Source of the DNA: Modicisalibacter luteus DSM 23508
GTDB taxonomy: Bacteria; Pseudomonadota; Gammaproteobacteria; Pseudomonadales; Halomonadaceae
Direction of reading: 5' to 3'
Length of the DNA stretch: 64,000 nucleotides
Assembly: GCF_000378505.1 (NCBI RefSeq)
Contig: NZ_KB899992.1
Span: forward strand, 1-64,000
Shown here: in pieces, positions 55,020-63,886 of the stretch
Layout: each line of letters begins with the position of its first letter
Numbering within the stretch: the first letter of the stretch is position 1
Notes under the pieces: model-generated
The model's input: only the letters and a program-made list of their open reading frames with translations
Told to the model about the DNA's origin: nothing
The model's database searches: none
Translations under genes and position numbers: made by a program

Positions 55020-55133
55020 GCTTACCCGGCTGGTCGCCATACACCGGGATATCGGTGCCATCGAAATCCAGCACGATCTTCTCTAGCGGCTCGTTGTGCT
55101 GCGTAATAAATGGTGCCAGAGCAGCTCATGAGC
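55019..55133 (-). pseudogene. IS1380-family transposase fragment
   Basis: Read on the minus strand it gives APFITQHNEPLEKIVLDFDG then TDIPVYGDQPGK, which corresponds to the LDFDATDDP...GDQEG catalytic stretch of IS1380 transposases. Both ends are missing and an in-frame TGA lies just upstream. The remaining 246 bp up to the bla start hold nothing I recognise. Confidence 0.72.
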
Positions 55134-55379
55134 CTTAACCATGACTTTCCGGTTATCAACAAACAAAAGGTTATATAGAGGGTATGCAGTGATACTGGTC
55201 GTGACGACCGTTTTGTCAGTTTGGACTTCACGCTCAACTCCTCGAAGCACGTTGACTTGGCGGGGGCTTGGGCTTAGGTTTGACGGGATTTAATGAAAAA
55301 TATTTGGTCGCCGACTTGATGGTCGTCGGGGCTCATATACAACTGTTATCCAGTTCCAGAGACAGGTCCTGAAAAATCC

Positions 55380-56259
55380 ATGAGAATACACTCAATCAAA
55401 GCGGTTTTAACTTTTTTCCTTGCGTTATTGCCATCAATCGCACCTGCTGACGTTAACAATTCTGTTGTTGCAGCTTTAGATCGAATCGGCAATGAACTTG
55501 ATGCTCGTGTGGGCTTTTCCGCTCAATGATCTGGAGACTGGGCAGCGCTGGGAGTATCAAGCCGACCAGAGATTTGCACTGTCTAGTACTTTTAAAACTC
55601 TCGCTTGTGCCGAATTACTGCACCGAGTTGATAAAGGGGAAGCGGAGTTAAACAGCGAAGTAAGCTTTTCGGAGTCAGATTTGGTGACCTATTCTCCGGT
55701 CACTGAAAAATTCGCTGGCCGTCAAGCAATGACCCTTTCTGAGTTGTGTGAGGCAGCCCTGACTATGAGCGATAACACAGCCGCGAATATGATTTTGCGA
55801 GCTCTGGGTGGGCCTGAGTCAATTACGAACTTCGCCAAGTTCCTAGGGGACGATTCAACCCGGCTTGATCGCTGGGAAACGGAACTTAATGAGGCGCAAC
55901 CAGGCGACCGCAAGGATACAACAACTCCAAACGCGATGGTGAGTAATATTCAGAGATTGCTGTTGGGCGACGTGTTGTCGGTAGAGTCCAGAGGCCAACT
56001 CCGCAACTGGCTTGAAAGAAATCAGGTAGCGGACGGACTTTTTCGGGCCGCTGTACCTGAAGACTGGGTTGTTGCAGATAGAACCGGGGCTGGTGGTTTC
56101 GGATCGCGGTCAATAACGGCCGTAATGTGGCCACCGGAGCGCCAGCCTATTGTTGTAGCTCTGTATATTACAGAAACTGAATCTTCCTTCTCAGAGCGAA
56201 ATGACGCGATCGCAGAAATAGGTGCAGCAATAGCGAAGGCGGTGGCTCTAGGAAATTGA
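55380..56259 (+). pseudogene. RTG-type class A carbenicillinase gene, frameshifted
   Basis: ATG 55380 opens a signal peptide and the first mature residues (MRIHSIKAVLTFFLALLPSI, to DARVGFSAQ) and stops at 55527-55529. The remainder continues in the +1 frame from about 55525 ([17 protein letters not shown]) to 56259. It keeps the class A marks: STFKT (S70, K73), SDN, the E166 loop ETELN, and RTGAGGFG, the Arg-Thr-Gly motif of the RTG/CARB penicillinases. Deleting one base near C55524 would restore a full 292-residue enzyme. It is more AT-rich than its neighbours, a sign of transfer. As read, no active secreted enzyme is made, unless this is a sequencing error. Confidence 0.85.
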
Positions 56260-56726
56260 AGCATAACCAGTGGTTGCTAGGGACTGCGTTGCGCTGCGTT
56301 CCATGCAGCCCTAGCCTGAACTTCTCATAGTCGGTCATGGACCTTCCGATTCTCTCTTTGACCCAAGTACTCAGGCCGGGGGGGCGCCGAACCCAAGTGG
56401 CTAAGCGGGCGCGACCATAGAAATCGGTATGGAGCTGATCTGGTTGGGCGACGCCTGCCAATGCTTCCCCTATGGCATTCCTGCGTCTTTGGAGCGCGCT
56501 GTCGGATGCTGAACCAGTAGAGCTGACAAGATGTATGCTCCGCCTTAAGTGCCAGGATAACTAATGAGCTGCTGGATCGCATAAAAGTGGGTAGGCATAC
56601 ATATCGGCAACGGGTATATGTGCCCGTATGAAGATATTCATCAGGGTAGAATCAACCTACAAAGCGCGCAGTTATGGGCTTTGCGGGGCATATGAGGGCA
56701 TACAGGAGGATATGAGAAAATACAAG
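56260..56726. other. Island end without a complete gene
   Basis: Minus-strand frames here (to about 56582) have some coding look (GVAQPDQLHTDFYGRARLATWV) but are broken and match nothing I know; they may be the remnant of an island gene. GGCATACATAT at 56593 and GGCATACAGG at 56699 resemble sites for an integrase near the attachment site. Confidence 0.45.
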
Positions 56727-56727
56727 T

Positions 56728-56812
56728 TGGTGCGGATGGGGAGACTCGAACTCCCACGCCTTGCGGCACTGGAACCTAAATCCAGCGTGTCTACCAATTC
56801 CACCACATCCGC
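56728..56812 (-). tRNA. tRNA-Leu (anticodon UAG)
   Basis: 85 bases with CCA encoded. Acceptor stem GCGGATG / CATCCGC, anticodon stem CTGGA / TCCAG with loop TTTAGGT (anticodon TAG), a long variable arm GCC-GCAA-GGC typical of leucine tRNAs, and T arm GGGAG-TTCGAGT-CTCCC. It follows bioD by 46 bp on the same strand. Its 3' end is the attachment site of the island. Confidence 0.96.
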
Positions 56813-56858
56813 ATCAGAGGGCAGGAATCGCCGTATTTTACGGACCGATTCGGCCAAG

Positions 56859-57578
56859 TCAATCGCTAACCTCAAGTTTATACAGATATTCGGCTGCCTT
56901 GTTGGCCTTGGCCTGTAGCGCAGCCAGGTCGCTCTCTTCCGCTGACGCTTCGCCTAGCCAAGGAATGACACCCAGGCAGGGAGCGTCCAGGCAGTGATGT
57001 AATGTTGCCAGATTAGCGTCGTAATCACGCATGCCAGGGTCGATTCGGGTTGCCACCCAGCCTGCCACGTGCAGGCCGTCGGCGCGGATGGCCTCCAGCG
57101 TGAGTCGAGCATGACTGATACAGCCCAGGCGCATGCCGACCACAAGGATGACCGGCCATCCAAGCCGAACCGCCAAGCCACTCAGGTCCTCCGATTCGTT
57201 AAGCGGGACGCGCCAGCCTCCCGCGCCTTCGATGAGTATGATATCCCGCGGTGATGCGTTCAGTGTTCCGCGTATCTTGGTCTCGATCTCATCGAGACGT
57301 AGCCGCAGGCCTGCGCGATGGGCAGCAAGATGAGGAGCGATGGGCGGTTCCAGAGCTACCGGATTCACGACCGAGTACTCGACCTGAGGAGAAGAGGCCG
57401 CCTGGAGCAGCAAGGCATCAATATTGCGCAGCGTATCGCCGTCACGCTCACAACCGGCCGCGACTGGCTTGAGGCCAAGCGTGGTATGTCCCAGGCGACG
57501 TGCTCTGGTGAGCAGCGCGGCACTGACAAGTGTCTTGCCGGCATCGGTATCGGTACCGGTCACGAAATAATGTTTCAT
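56859..57578 (-). CDS. bioD: Dethiobiotin synthetase
   Basis: 239 residues, ATP-dependent closure of the ureido ring in biotin synthesis. The P-loop is FVTGTDTDAGKTLVSAAL, the substrate and Mg sites are KPVAAGCE and IEGAGGWRVPL, and the later GWVATRIDP is typical. It is the last gene of the bio operon (order bioB, F, H, C, D), 3 bp after bioC. Confidence 0.95.
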   Translation of the reverse strand: MKHYFVTGTDTDAGKTLVSAALLTRARRLGHTTLGLKPVAAGCERDGDTLRNIDALLLQAASSPQVEYSVVNPVALEPPIAPHLAAHRAGLRLRLDEIETKIRGTLNASPRDIILIEGAGGWRVPLNESEDLSGLAVRLGWPVILVVGMRLGCISHARLTLEAIRADGLHVAGWVATRIDPGMRDYDANLATLHHCLDAPCLGVIPWLGEASAEESDLAALQAKANKAAEYLYKLEVSD

Positions 57579-57581
57579 GGA

Positions 57582-58382
57582 TTATCCGGGCTTGTGGAGT
57601 TCCAAGGTCAGGCGCTGATAGGTGACGGGCAGACCGGCCGGCTGGCGCAGCGTCTCATAGCGTCGCTTGGCGATAGCGATGTCGCGACGTGTCAACGCCG
57701 GGCCACCGTGGGCGACCTGGGCGCCGATCCCTTTGATCGAGGCCATGACGGCGGTGAGATCGGGGTAGTAAAAGCGTTCGGCAGCTTGCTCCAAATGAAT
57801 CTCGAAGCCGGCCTGACGCGCAGCAAAGCGCACATGGCGAGAGTTGGCGAAGCGCTCCACGGCGGCAGGCCGATCTGGGTGCGACCAGGCGTAGGCGATT
57901 TCGCCTAGAGTGCCCGGGGCCAAGGTGTTGATCAGGGCACAACCGCCTGGAGCAAGAATGCGATGAATTTCATCAAACACTCCCGGCAAGTCATGGCACC
58001 ACTGGAGAGCCAGGTTGGAAAACACTAACTCGATGCATTGACTAGCCAATGGCAAGGATAGGGCGTCGCCACATACCCATCGGCCCTGAATTCCGTATCG
58101 GCGGTGAGCTTCATCTAGCATACCGCGGGCTAGATCGACGCCGATGGCCTGCGCTCCATAGTGGTGGGACAGTTGTGCCGTCCAGTGGCCAGGACCGCAA
58201 CCCAGATCAAGCACCGTGGCGGCTCGCTCGGGTAAACGCTGCCAGAGTATGGTGCCCATGGCATGCTGGGCCTGGGCACGATCCTCGTAGGTCGTTGCCG
58301 CCCGACTGAAGGCGTGACCGACGCGCCGTCGCCATTCAAGGGTATCGCTGCCGGGTATCGCCCGGGCGTGTTCAGCCTGCAT
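57582..58382 (-). CDS. bioC: Malonyl-ACP O-methyltransferase
   Basis: 266 residues. It methylates malonyl-ACP so that fatty acid synthase can build the pimeloyl chain. The SAM motif is VLDLGCGPGHWTAQLS; VDLARGMLDEA and LALQWCHDLPGVFDEIHRILAPGG follow as in E. coli BioC. The start ATG 58382 overlaps bioH by 11 bp. Longer frames that run upstream through bioH are not real. Confidence 0.93.
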   Translation of the reverse strand: MQAEHARAIPGSDTLEWRRRVGHAFSRAATTYEDRAQAQHAMGTILWQRLPERAATVLDLGCGPGHWTAQLSHHYGAQAIGVDLARGMLDEAHRRYGIQGRWVCGDALSLPLASQCIELVFSNLALQWCHDLPGVFDEIHRILAPGGCALINTLAPGTLGEIAYAWSHPDRPAAVERFANSRHVRFAARQAGFEIHLEQAAERFYYPDLTAVMASIKGIGAQVAHGGPALTRRDIAIAKRRYETLRQPAGLPVTYQRLTLELHKPG

Positions 58383-59118
58383 GCAACACCTCTGACAAAG
58401 ATCGACCCGAGGTAGGCTCATTCGCAATTTGGGCCAGGATGCGGGCCAAGCGTGCCGGAGCGGAAAGATGTGGGCAGTGTCCGCAATCGGCCAGGCGGAT
58501 GATCGGCTGGCATCGATTCGTCGCTGGCAACAGCGGATCGTTGTCGCCATGTACGTAGATGACAGGGCAATCCGCTCGTTCCAGCACTGCATGCAGATCG
58601 AGACATGCAAGTTGCTCCAGGCCGCCTGCCAACGTGGCAGTATCTGCCGGCATCCGGTTGCCAAGCAGGGCATCAAGGCATTGACGGGCATGGCGTGGTG
58701 ACGGCTCGCCGCTGGCTTGCCAATGGAGAAAATGCTGCCAGGTACGCTGCGGATCGCGCGCAAAGGCACGACGAAACGTCTCGATTTCCTGTTGGCTGAT
58801 CCCGCCGTGGATGTGGTCCACGAAGCGAGGTATCGCGCCGAGCATGACCAGGGCTTGCGGTGCTGGCAGCCGAGTCTGCAGGGCGGCAGCAAGCATGCCC
58901 CCCAGAGACCAGCCGACCCAGATCGCGTCGGCAGGCAAGTTGTCACGCATGGCATGGGCCAGGGCATCGAGATCAGTCGGGTCTACCAGCGGTGAGCGCT
59001 GCCCATAGCCGGGCCAGTCCGGGCTGGAAATGCGCAGGTGTGATGGCCAATGAGGTGCCAGGCGTTGCCACAGGCGGGCATCTATGCCCCAACCCGAGAG
59101 CAGGACAATCTGTGTCAT
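58372..59118 (-). CDS. bioH: Pimeloyl-ACP methyl ester esterase
   Basis: 248 residues, alpha/beta hydrolase that removes the methyl group from pimeloyl-ACP methyl ester. LSGWGIDARLWQRLAPHW, the nucleophile GWSLGGMLA (Ser near residue 80), an Asp in YVHGDNDPLLP and a His in CGHCPHLSAP form the triad. The place between bioF and bioC supports BioH over other hydrolases. It overlaps bioF by 4 bp. Confidence 0.92.
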   Translation of the reverse strand: MTQIVLLSGWGIDARLWQRLAPHWPSHLRISSPDWPGYGQRSPLVDPTDLDALAHAMRDNLPADAIWVGWSLGGMLAAALQTRLPAPQALVMLGAIPRFVDHIHGGISQQEIETFRRAFARDPQRTWQHFLHWQASGEPSPRHARQCLDALLGNRMPADTATLAGGLEQLACLDLHAVLERADCPVIYVHGDNDPLLPATNRCQPIIRLADCGHCPHLSAPARLARILAQIANEPTSGRSLSEVLHAG

Positions 59119-60305
59119 GTTGCCGGCGCCTCTTCGAAGGGAGCAGTGACAGCCAGTCGTGCCAGGGCGTCGAGCAGGGCATCGATCTGTGCCTGGGTGT
59201 GTGCTGCCGAGAGAGTAACGCGTAGGCGTGCCTGTCCCTTGGGTACGGTAGGTTCGCGGATAGCGCCGACCAGAAAGCCGCTTTCACGTAGGGAACGCCC
59301 CCAGTGCATGACGCGCTGGCTATCGCGCAGCAGCACGGGCTGAATCGGGGACAGTGAGGAAATGAGCGGAAGTCCGAGCTGGTCGGCACCGCTACGCCAG
59401 TAGCGGATGTTCTCGTAAAGGCGGTGTCTGCGCTCGGGCTCCTGATCAAGGATGTCAAGCGCACGCAGGGTGGCGCAGGCAACGCCGGGAGGCTGGGCGG
59501 TGGTATAGATATAAGGGCGGGCGAATTGAATGAGGGCTTCTATCAGGTCACCTTCGCCAGCTACGAAGGCACCCGCGCTGCCTAGCGCCTTGCCCAGGGT
59601 GCCTACCAGCACGGGAACCTGGTCCGGTCCGAATCGAGGGCCGACGCAACCGCTGCCATTCTCGCCGATCACCCCGATGCCGTGGGCGTCGTCGATCATC
59701 AGACAGGCATCGAAGCGCGTGCAAGTCGTCGCCAGCGATGCGATATCTGCGATGTCGCCGTCCATGCTGAATACCCCATCACTGACGACCAGGCGCGGAA
59801 CGTCGCTGCGCGATCTCGCCAGGAGACGCTCCAGGTCGTCATAGTCCCGATGGTGAAAGCGCCGTGAACGGGCCTCGCCAACGTGGGTGCCATCGAGCAA
59901 GGAGGCGTGGTTGAGTCGGTCGTGATAGACCTGCATGCCGTCGGTACAAAGCATTTGCAGAGTACCGAGGTTGGCCATGTAACCGGTGGAGAACAGCAGT
60001 GCCCGTGGACGCCCGGTCAGCGCGGCCAGGCGCTCTTCAAGGATATGGTGGGCTTCCAGATGACCGCTGACCAAGTGAGAGGCACCGCTGCCGGCGCCAT
60101 AGCGCCGTGCGCCTTCCGCTTGAGCCTCGGCCAACCGCGGATCTCGGGCCAGGCCGAGGTAGTCGTTGCCGGCGAAGTCACACAACGTTTGTCGCCCGTC
60201 GCTGACCCGCTGGTCGGGCAGGAGGGAAAGGGGCAGACGTTGCCGCCATAGTCTTCGTTCACGCTGTTGGCGGAGTCGCCGCTCTATCTGCTGTCGCCAC
60301 ATCAT
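59115..60305 (-). CDS. bioF: 8-amino-7-oxononanoate synthase
   Basis: 396 residues, PLP-dependent condensation of pimeloyl-ACP and alanine. DFAGNDYLGLARDPRL, GYMANLGTLQ, IDDAHGIGVIGENG and the PLP-lysine stretch GTLGKALGSAGAFV are present. Overlaps bioB by one base and bioH by four, so the operon is tightly coupled. Confidence 0.95.
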   Translation of the reverse strand: MMWRQQIERRLRQQRERRLWRQRLPLSLLPDQRVSDGRQTLCDFAGNDYLGLARDPRLAEAQAEGARRYGAGSGASHLVSGHLEAHHILEERLAALTGRPRALLFSTGYMANLGTLQMLCTDGMQVYHDRLNHASLLDGTHVGEARSRRFHHRDYDDLERLLARSRSDVPRLVVSDGVFSMDGDIADIASLATTCTRFDACLMIDDAHGIGVIGENGSGCVGPRFGPDQVPVLVGTLGKALGSAGAFVAGEGDLIEALIQFARPYIYTTAQPPGVACATLRALDILDQEPERRHRLYENIRYWRSGADQLGLPLISSLSPIQPVLLRDSQRVMHWGRSLRESGFLVGAIREPTVPKGQARLRVTLSAAHTQAQIDALLDALARLAVTAPFEEAPAT

Positions 60306-61387
60306 CAGTTCACGCTGGCGGCATCGTAGAACAGGGCATCGTCCGTGTGGCGGCGGGCCATGGCATCATCCAGTAGCGCTTGCTGAGCGGCATCGTCACG
60401 GCATGTCTCGATGCGTTCGGGATGCAGGCCGAGCCGGGCGAACAGGGCGCGGTCGCGTTCCACCTGAGGATTCTCGGTGGTCAGTAGCTTGTCACCGTAG
60501 AAGATCGAGTTGGCGCCGGCCAGAAAGGCCAAGGCCTGGGTGGCATCGTCCATCTGTTCGCGGCCGGCGGACAACCGGACATGACTTCTCGGCATCAAAA
60601 TGCGTGCCACGGCGATGGCGCGGACGAAGTCGAGTGGGTCAAGATCCTCAACATTTTCCAACGGCGTGCCGGGCACCTTGACCAACATATTGATCGGGAC
60701 AGATTCAGGATGCGGGTCGAGGCGCGCCAGTTGCTGCAGCAGACCGGCACGATCACGCGGGGCCTCGCCCATGCCGAGGATACCACCGCTGCAAACCTTC
60801 ATACCCGCTTGACGCACATGGCCGAGTGTATCGAGGCGATCGGCATAGGTTCGGGTGGTAATGATGTCGCCATAGAATTCGGGCGAGGTGTCGAGGTTGT
60901 GGTTGTAATAATCGAGTCCCGCATCGGCCAAACGCTCGGCCTGGTTCCCATCGAGCATGCCTAGTGTCATGCAGGTCTCCAGCCCTAACGACTTGACCTG
61001 GCGCACCATTTCCAGCACCACGTCGAGATCGCGCTGTCGAGGGCTACGCCAGGCTGCGCCCATGCAGAATCGGCTGGCACCGGCCGCCTTGGCGGCACGC
61101 GCCTGTTCGACCACTTTCTCGATCTCGAGCAGCTTCTCCTTGTCCAGTCCGGTATTGTAGTGGCCCGACTGGGGACAATATTTACAGTCTTCTGGGCAGG
61201 CTCCGGTCTTGATCGATAGCAGGGTCGAGACCTGGACGGCGTTGGCATCAAAGTGCATGCGGTGTACCTGCTGGGCCTGGAAGAGCAGGTCATTGAAAGG
61301 CAGCTCGAATAACGCTTGGATCTCGTCGAGCGTCCAGTCGTGGCGAGGAGGCGAGGCGGCATTGAAAGACGGGCTGGCCTGAGGCAT
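60305..61387 (-). CDS. bioB: Biotin synthase
   Basis: 360 residues, radical SAM enzyme that inserts sulfur into dethiobiotin. C64, C68 and C71 (CPEDCKYC) hold the SAM cluster; [30 protein letters not shown] and the Arg in SAGR serve the auxiliary 2Fe-2S cluster region. First gene of the operon, behind a promoter with a BirA-like operator. The leader is about 45 bases. Confidence 0.96.
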   Translation of the reverse strand: MPQASPSFNAASPPRHDWTLDEIQALFELPFNDLLFQAQQVHRMHFDANAVQVSTLLSIKTGACPEDCKYCPQSGHYNTGLDKEKLLEIEKVVEQARAAKAAGASRFCMGAAWRSPRQRDLDVVLEMVRQVKSLGLETCMTLGMLDGNQAERLADAGLDYYNHNLDTSPEFYGDIITTRTYADRLDTLGHVRQAGMKVCSGGILGMGEAPRDRAGLLQQLARLDPHPESVPINMLVKVPGTPLENVEDLDPLDFVRAIAVARILMPRSHVRLSAGREQMDDATQALAFLAGANSIFYGDKLLTTENPQVERDRALFARLGLHPERIETCRDDAAQQALLDDAMARRHTDDALFYDAASVN

Positions 61388-61429
61388 GTCAGATCTCTTA
61401 GGCTAGTGAACCAAGGGGCGACTTAAAAG

Positions 61430-62176
61430 TTGACTTCGATCATAGAGGTAATCGGTGCTCTGTCAACCAAGGGTACAGCCAAAGTTGACAGATGGTTTCG
61501 CCGTTCGCTGCCTGGTCCTTGTGTCTTTTGCCTTGCAACAGCGTTGCCCGGGCGGGCGTGGTGCCGGTCATGCCTGGGCTCACTGCCCTGGAACATGCGG
61601 GCCTGTCGCCAGTGCGCCGAGCCTCTTCCAGCCGACGGTAATGCGCACTGCGGGCGCTGTCTCAGTCGGCCACCGGCCTTCGTGCAGACACACGCAGGAT
61701 TGCGCTACGAGGGCGAGATCGTTGCACTTATGCATCGCTTCAAATTTTCCGGAGAGCCCCGGGCCGGGGTGGTGTTGGCGTCGCTCATGCTTGAAACATT
61801 GAACGCTCTTCCAGCCAACGAGATGCCACAAACTCTGATAGGCCTGCCCCGTCATTCGTGGCGGGCGCGTGAGTTCGGCTTCGATCAGACCCTATGGTTA
61901 ACACGCTATCTCTCGCGCCATCTGGGTATCGCCGAAGTGAACGCGCATCGAGTACGACATACTCCCACCCAGCGGGGACTTGATCGCCAGGCTCGGCAGC
62001 GTAATTTGCGCAATGCATTTCGAATCGATTCGCCGCTGAGCGGACGGGTAGTCGTTGTAGATGACATCATGACAACCGGAGCCTCGCTGGACGCGCTGGC
62101 ACGCGCTTGCCTGGTGGCAGGCGCCGGCGAGGTGCAGGCATGGGCGATAGCTCGAACGCCGTCTTCATCCATCTGA
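61430..62176 (+). CDS. comF: ComF/GntX family phosphoribosyltransferase-like protein
   Basis: Up to 248 residues. Cysteine pairs form a zinc ribbon (CVFC, CRSC, CRQC, CGRC), followed by a phosphoribosyltransferase fold with the PRPP loop VVVVDDIMTTGASL. ComF takes part in DNA uptake; GntX in E. coli lies next to bioH. The start is unclear: TTG 61430 (AAGGGG upstream) would place the BirA-like operator inside the coding region, and no ATG or GTG occurs in frame before the first Cys pair. Family is secure. Confidence 0.88.
   Translation: MTSIIEVIGALSTKGTAKVDRWFRRSLPGPCVFCLATALPGRAWCRSCLGSLPWNMRACRQCAEPLPADGNAHCGRCLSRPPAFVQTHAGLRYEGEIVALMHRFKFSGEPRAGVVLASLMLETLNALPANEMPQTLIGLPRHSWRAREFGFDQTLWLTRYLSRHLGIAEVNAHRVRHTPTQRGLDRQARQRNLRNAFRIDSPLSGRVVVVDDIMTTGASLDALARACLVAGAGEVQAWAIARTPSSSI
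61439..61491 (-). promoter_or_regulatory. bioB promoter and BirA-like operator
   Basis: On the minus strand TTGACA (61461-61466) and TATGAT (61439-61444) are 16 bp apart, a near-consensus promoter with a start near 61432. The perfect arms CTGTCAAC (61460-61467) and GTTGACAG (61484-61491), 16 bases apart, match the geometry of BirA boxes (TTGTAAACC-N15-GGTTTACAA) and cover the -35 box. Confidence 0.7.
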
Positions 62177-62236
62177 GCTCTGCCGGTAACCGGTGAGTCT
62201 GCTAGCATGCAGCCACCGATGAACCAAGGAACCGCC

Positions 62237-63229
62237 ATGGCTGCCAACCATCACCCCTTCGAGAGCCTGACGCCGCAGCGAATCGTTGAAGCCGTCGAAG
62301 CGCTGGGCATGTGGTTGCCCGGTGAACCTTTTGCATTGAATAGCTATGAGAACCGGGTCTTTCTGATCAGCGATGATGAGCGGCGGCGTTGGGTCGTGAA
62401 GTTTTACCGTCCAGACCGGTGGAGCGAAGCGCAGATTCGTGAGGAGCATGCCTTCCTGACCGAGTTGACCGCAGCCGGGGTACCTGTGGCGGCCCCTTGG
62501 AAGGATGCTCAAGGCGAGACCCTGCATGAGGCGTACGGCTTTCGTTTTGCACTGTTCCCCCATGTACCAGGACAGGCGCCGGAGCTGGAAAACCCCGAGC
62601 ACCTCTATGCTCTGGGCGAATTGATCGGGCGCCTTCATGCAGTCTCGGTGTGTCACGATTTCTCGGCGCGTCCGCGCCTGGACCCTGAGGTCCTCGTTAC
62701 GCAAAGTCGAGAGCAGGTCATGGCGGGGGCGTGGCTCAACCGTCGGCAACGGCAGAGTTATGCGAAGATCAGCGAGGCCCTGCAGAAACTGCTAACCGAA
62801 CATGCCTGGCCAGTGAGTGCCGAGATCCGGGCCCATGGAGACTGCCATTTGGGCAATATTCTCGGTCGCGATCAGGATTTTACCTTGGTCGACTTCGACG
62901 ATTGCTGCATGGCGCCTGCCGTGCAGGACTTATGGATGATGTTAACAGCCCAGAACGATCAGGAATTGCAAATGCAGTTGAGCGAACTGATCGAGGGCTA
63001 TGAGCAGTATCGGGATTTCGATCGGCGACAGCTCGAGTGGATCGAACCGTTACGTGCGCTGCGGCTGATGCGTCACAGTGCCTGGCTGGTCGCTCGCTGG
63101 GAGGATCCCGCCTTTCCCCGCGCGTTTCCTTGGGTGGCTAGTGAGGATTACTGGGATCAGCATATTCGCACGCTGGAACAGCAGCGGGGGATTCTCGATG
63201 ACTCCCAGCGATGGCTGGCCAGCGATTGA
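62237..63229 (+). CDS. srkA: Stress response kinase A (YihE/SrkA)
   Basis: 330 residues, aminoglycoside-phosphotransferase-like Ser/Thr kinase. FALNSYENRVFLI is the nucleotide loop, WVVKFYRPDRW carries the ATP Lys, HGDCHLGNIL is the catalytic loop with Asp, and LVDFDDCCMAPAVQDLW binds Mg. In E. coli it protects against MazF-linked death under stress. ATG 62237 has AAGGAA seven bases upstream; ATG 62219 is possible. Confidence 0.93.
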   Translation: MAANHHPFESLTPQRIVEAVEALGMWLPGEPFALNSYENRVFLISDDERRRWVVKFYRPDRWSEAQIREEHAFLTELTAAGVPVAAPWKDAQGETLHEAYGFRFALFPHVPGQAPELENPEHLYALGELIGRLHAVSVCHDFSARPRLDPEVLVTQSREQVMAGAWLNRRQRQSYAKISEALQKLLTEHAWPVSAEIRAHGDCHLGNILGRDQDFTLVDFDDCCMAPAVQDLWMMLTAQNDQELQMQLSELIEGYEQYRDFDRRQLEWIEPLRALRLMRHSAWLVARWEDPAFPRAFPWVASEDYWDQHIRTLEQQRGILDDSQRWLASD

Positions 63230-63313
63230 GAGCGGATATCGGTTTTATAAGCAACAGGGCAGTCCCACACGCAGGGCGGCCCTGTTGACGACTTTCAAAA
63301 TGGCGATGTCGAA

Positions 63314-63886
63314 TTATTCACCGGCAGGTGCGGAACCGTTGGCCGGAAGGTTACTGGCTTCGCCTTGCTCATCGGCATGACGCCGTCGCTTGTTGATCTC
63401 CGCCGACGGGTTGCTCTGTGCATCGAGCTGCAGGGAGCGACCCAGGCTCAACTGGAAGGTATGGTCCGGGGCGATTACGGCCAATGAGCATTGACCGTCC
63501 TGGCTCTCGTGACAGACATCCAAGCCGAAACCGCCGTCGCGTTCATAGGCGGCAGCGGACAGCTCGCCGCTGAAGACGTCGGGCTGGCTATCTTCAGTCT
63601 CGACGCAGGTCACTGACTGCGTGGTCAGGCGAACCCGGTCGTCGGTAAGTTGGGCATTGGCGGTGATCAGGCAATGTTTCGGCAGTTGGTACGACACCGA
63701 AGACTGCACGTGCGACACCGGACGCAGCAAGATGTTGTTCTTCTCGGATGAGGTGCGGTCGAGGGTAACGCTATCAATCAACTGGACCTCGACACGGGCA
63801 TCGGCAGGTAGCCTGAGCGTGTCCTGCGCAGCCAGCACCGGCATGGTCATGACCGCCAACAGCAGATAGACGAAAGGTTTCAACAT
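63314..63886 (-). CDS. Secreted protein of unknown function
   Basis: 190 residues from ATG 63886. A signal peptide (MLKPFVYLLLAVMTMPVLAAQ) is followed by a chain with four Cys residues (HCLIT, VTCVET, DVCHESQDGQC) that could form disulfides in the periplasm, and a basic, polar tail (INKRRRHADEQGEA). No family is recognised. It is convergent with srkA. The last 114 bases of the window hold nothing I can call. Confidence 0.7.
   Translation of the reverse strand: MLKPFVYLLLAVMTMPVLAAQDTLRLPADARVEVQLIDSVTLDRTSSEKNNILLRPVSHVQSSVSYQLPKHCLITANAQLTDDRVRLTTQSVTCVETEDSQPDVFSGELSAAAYERDGGFGLDVCHESQDGQCSLAVIAPDHTFQLSLGRSLQLDAQSNPSAEINKRRRHADEQGEASNLPANGSAPAGE

Larger units (their letters stand above)
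50905..56751. mobile_element. Remnant genomic island inserted at tRNA-Leu(UAG)
   Basis: About 5.8 kb between two copies of the tRNA 3' end. GGCATACATAT motifs occur just inside both ends (50971 and 56593), as arm-type binding sites would. The cargo is an alpha/beta hydrolase with a CGNR regulator, a LysR/SDR pair, transposase fragments and a broken carbenicillinase. No integrase gene is visible, so the element is probably no longer able to move by itself. Its gaps are more AT-rich than the flanks. Confidence 0.72.

Noticed and set aside
58383-58967. Upstream extension of the bioC frame through bioH
   Set aside because: The bioH frame in the same DNA has a full catalytic triad; bioC starts at 58382.
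63253-63286. Inverted repeat AACAGGGC / GCCCTGTT after srkA as terminator
   Set aside because: The loop is 18 bases and no T-run follows, so support is too weak for a call.
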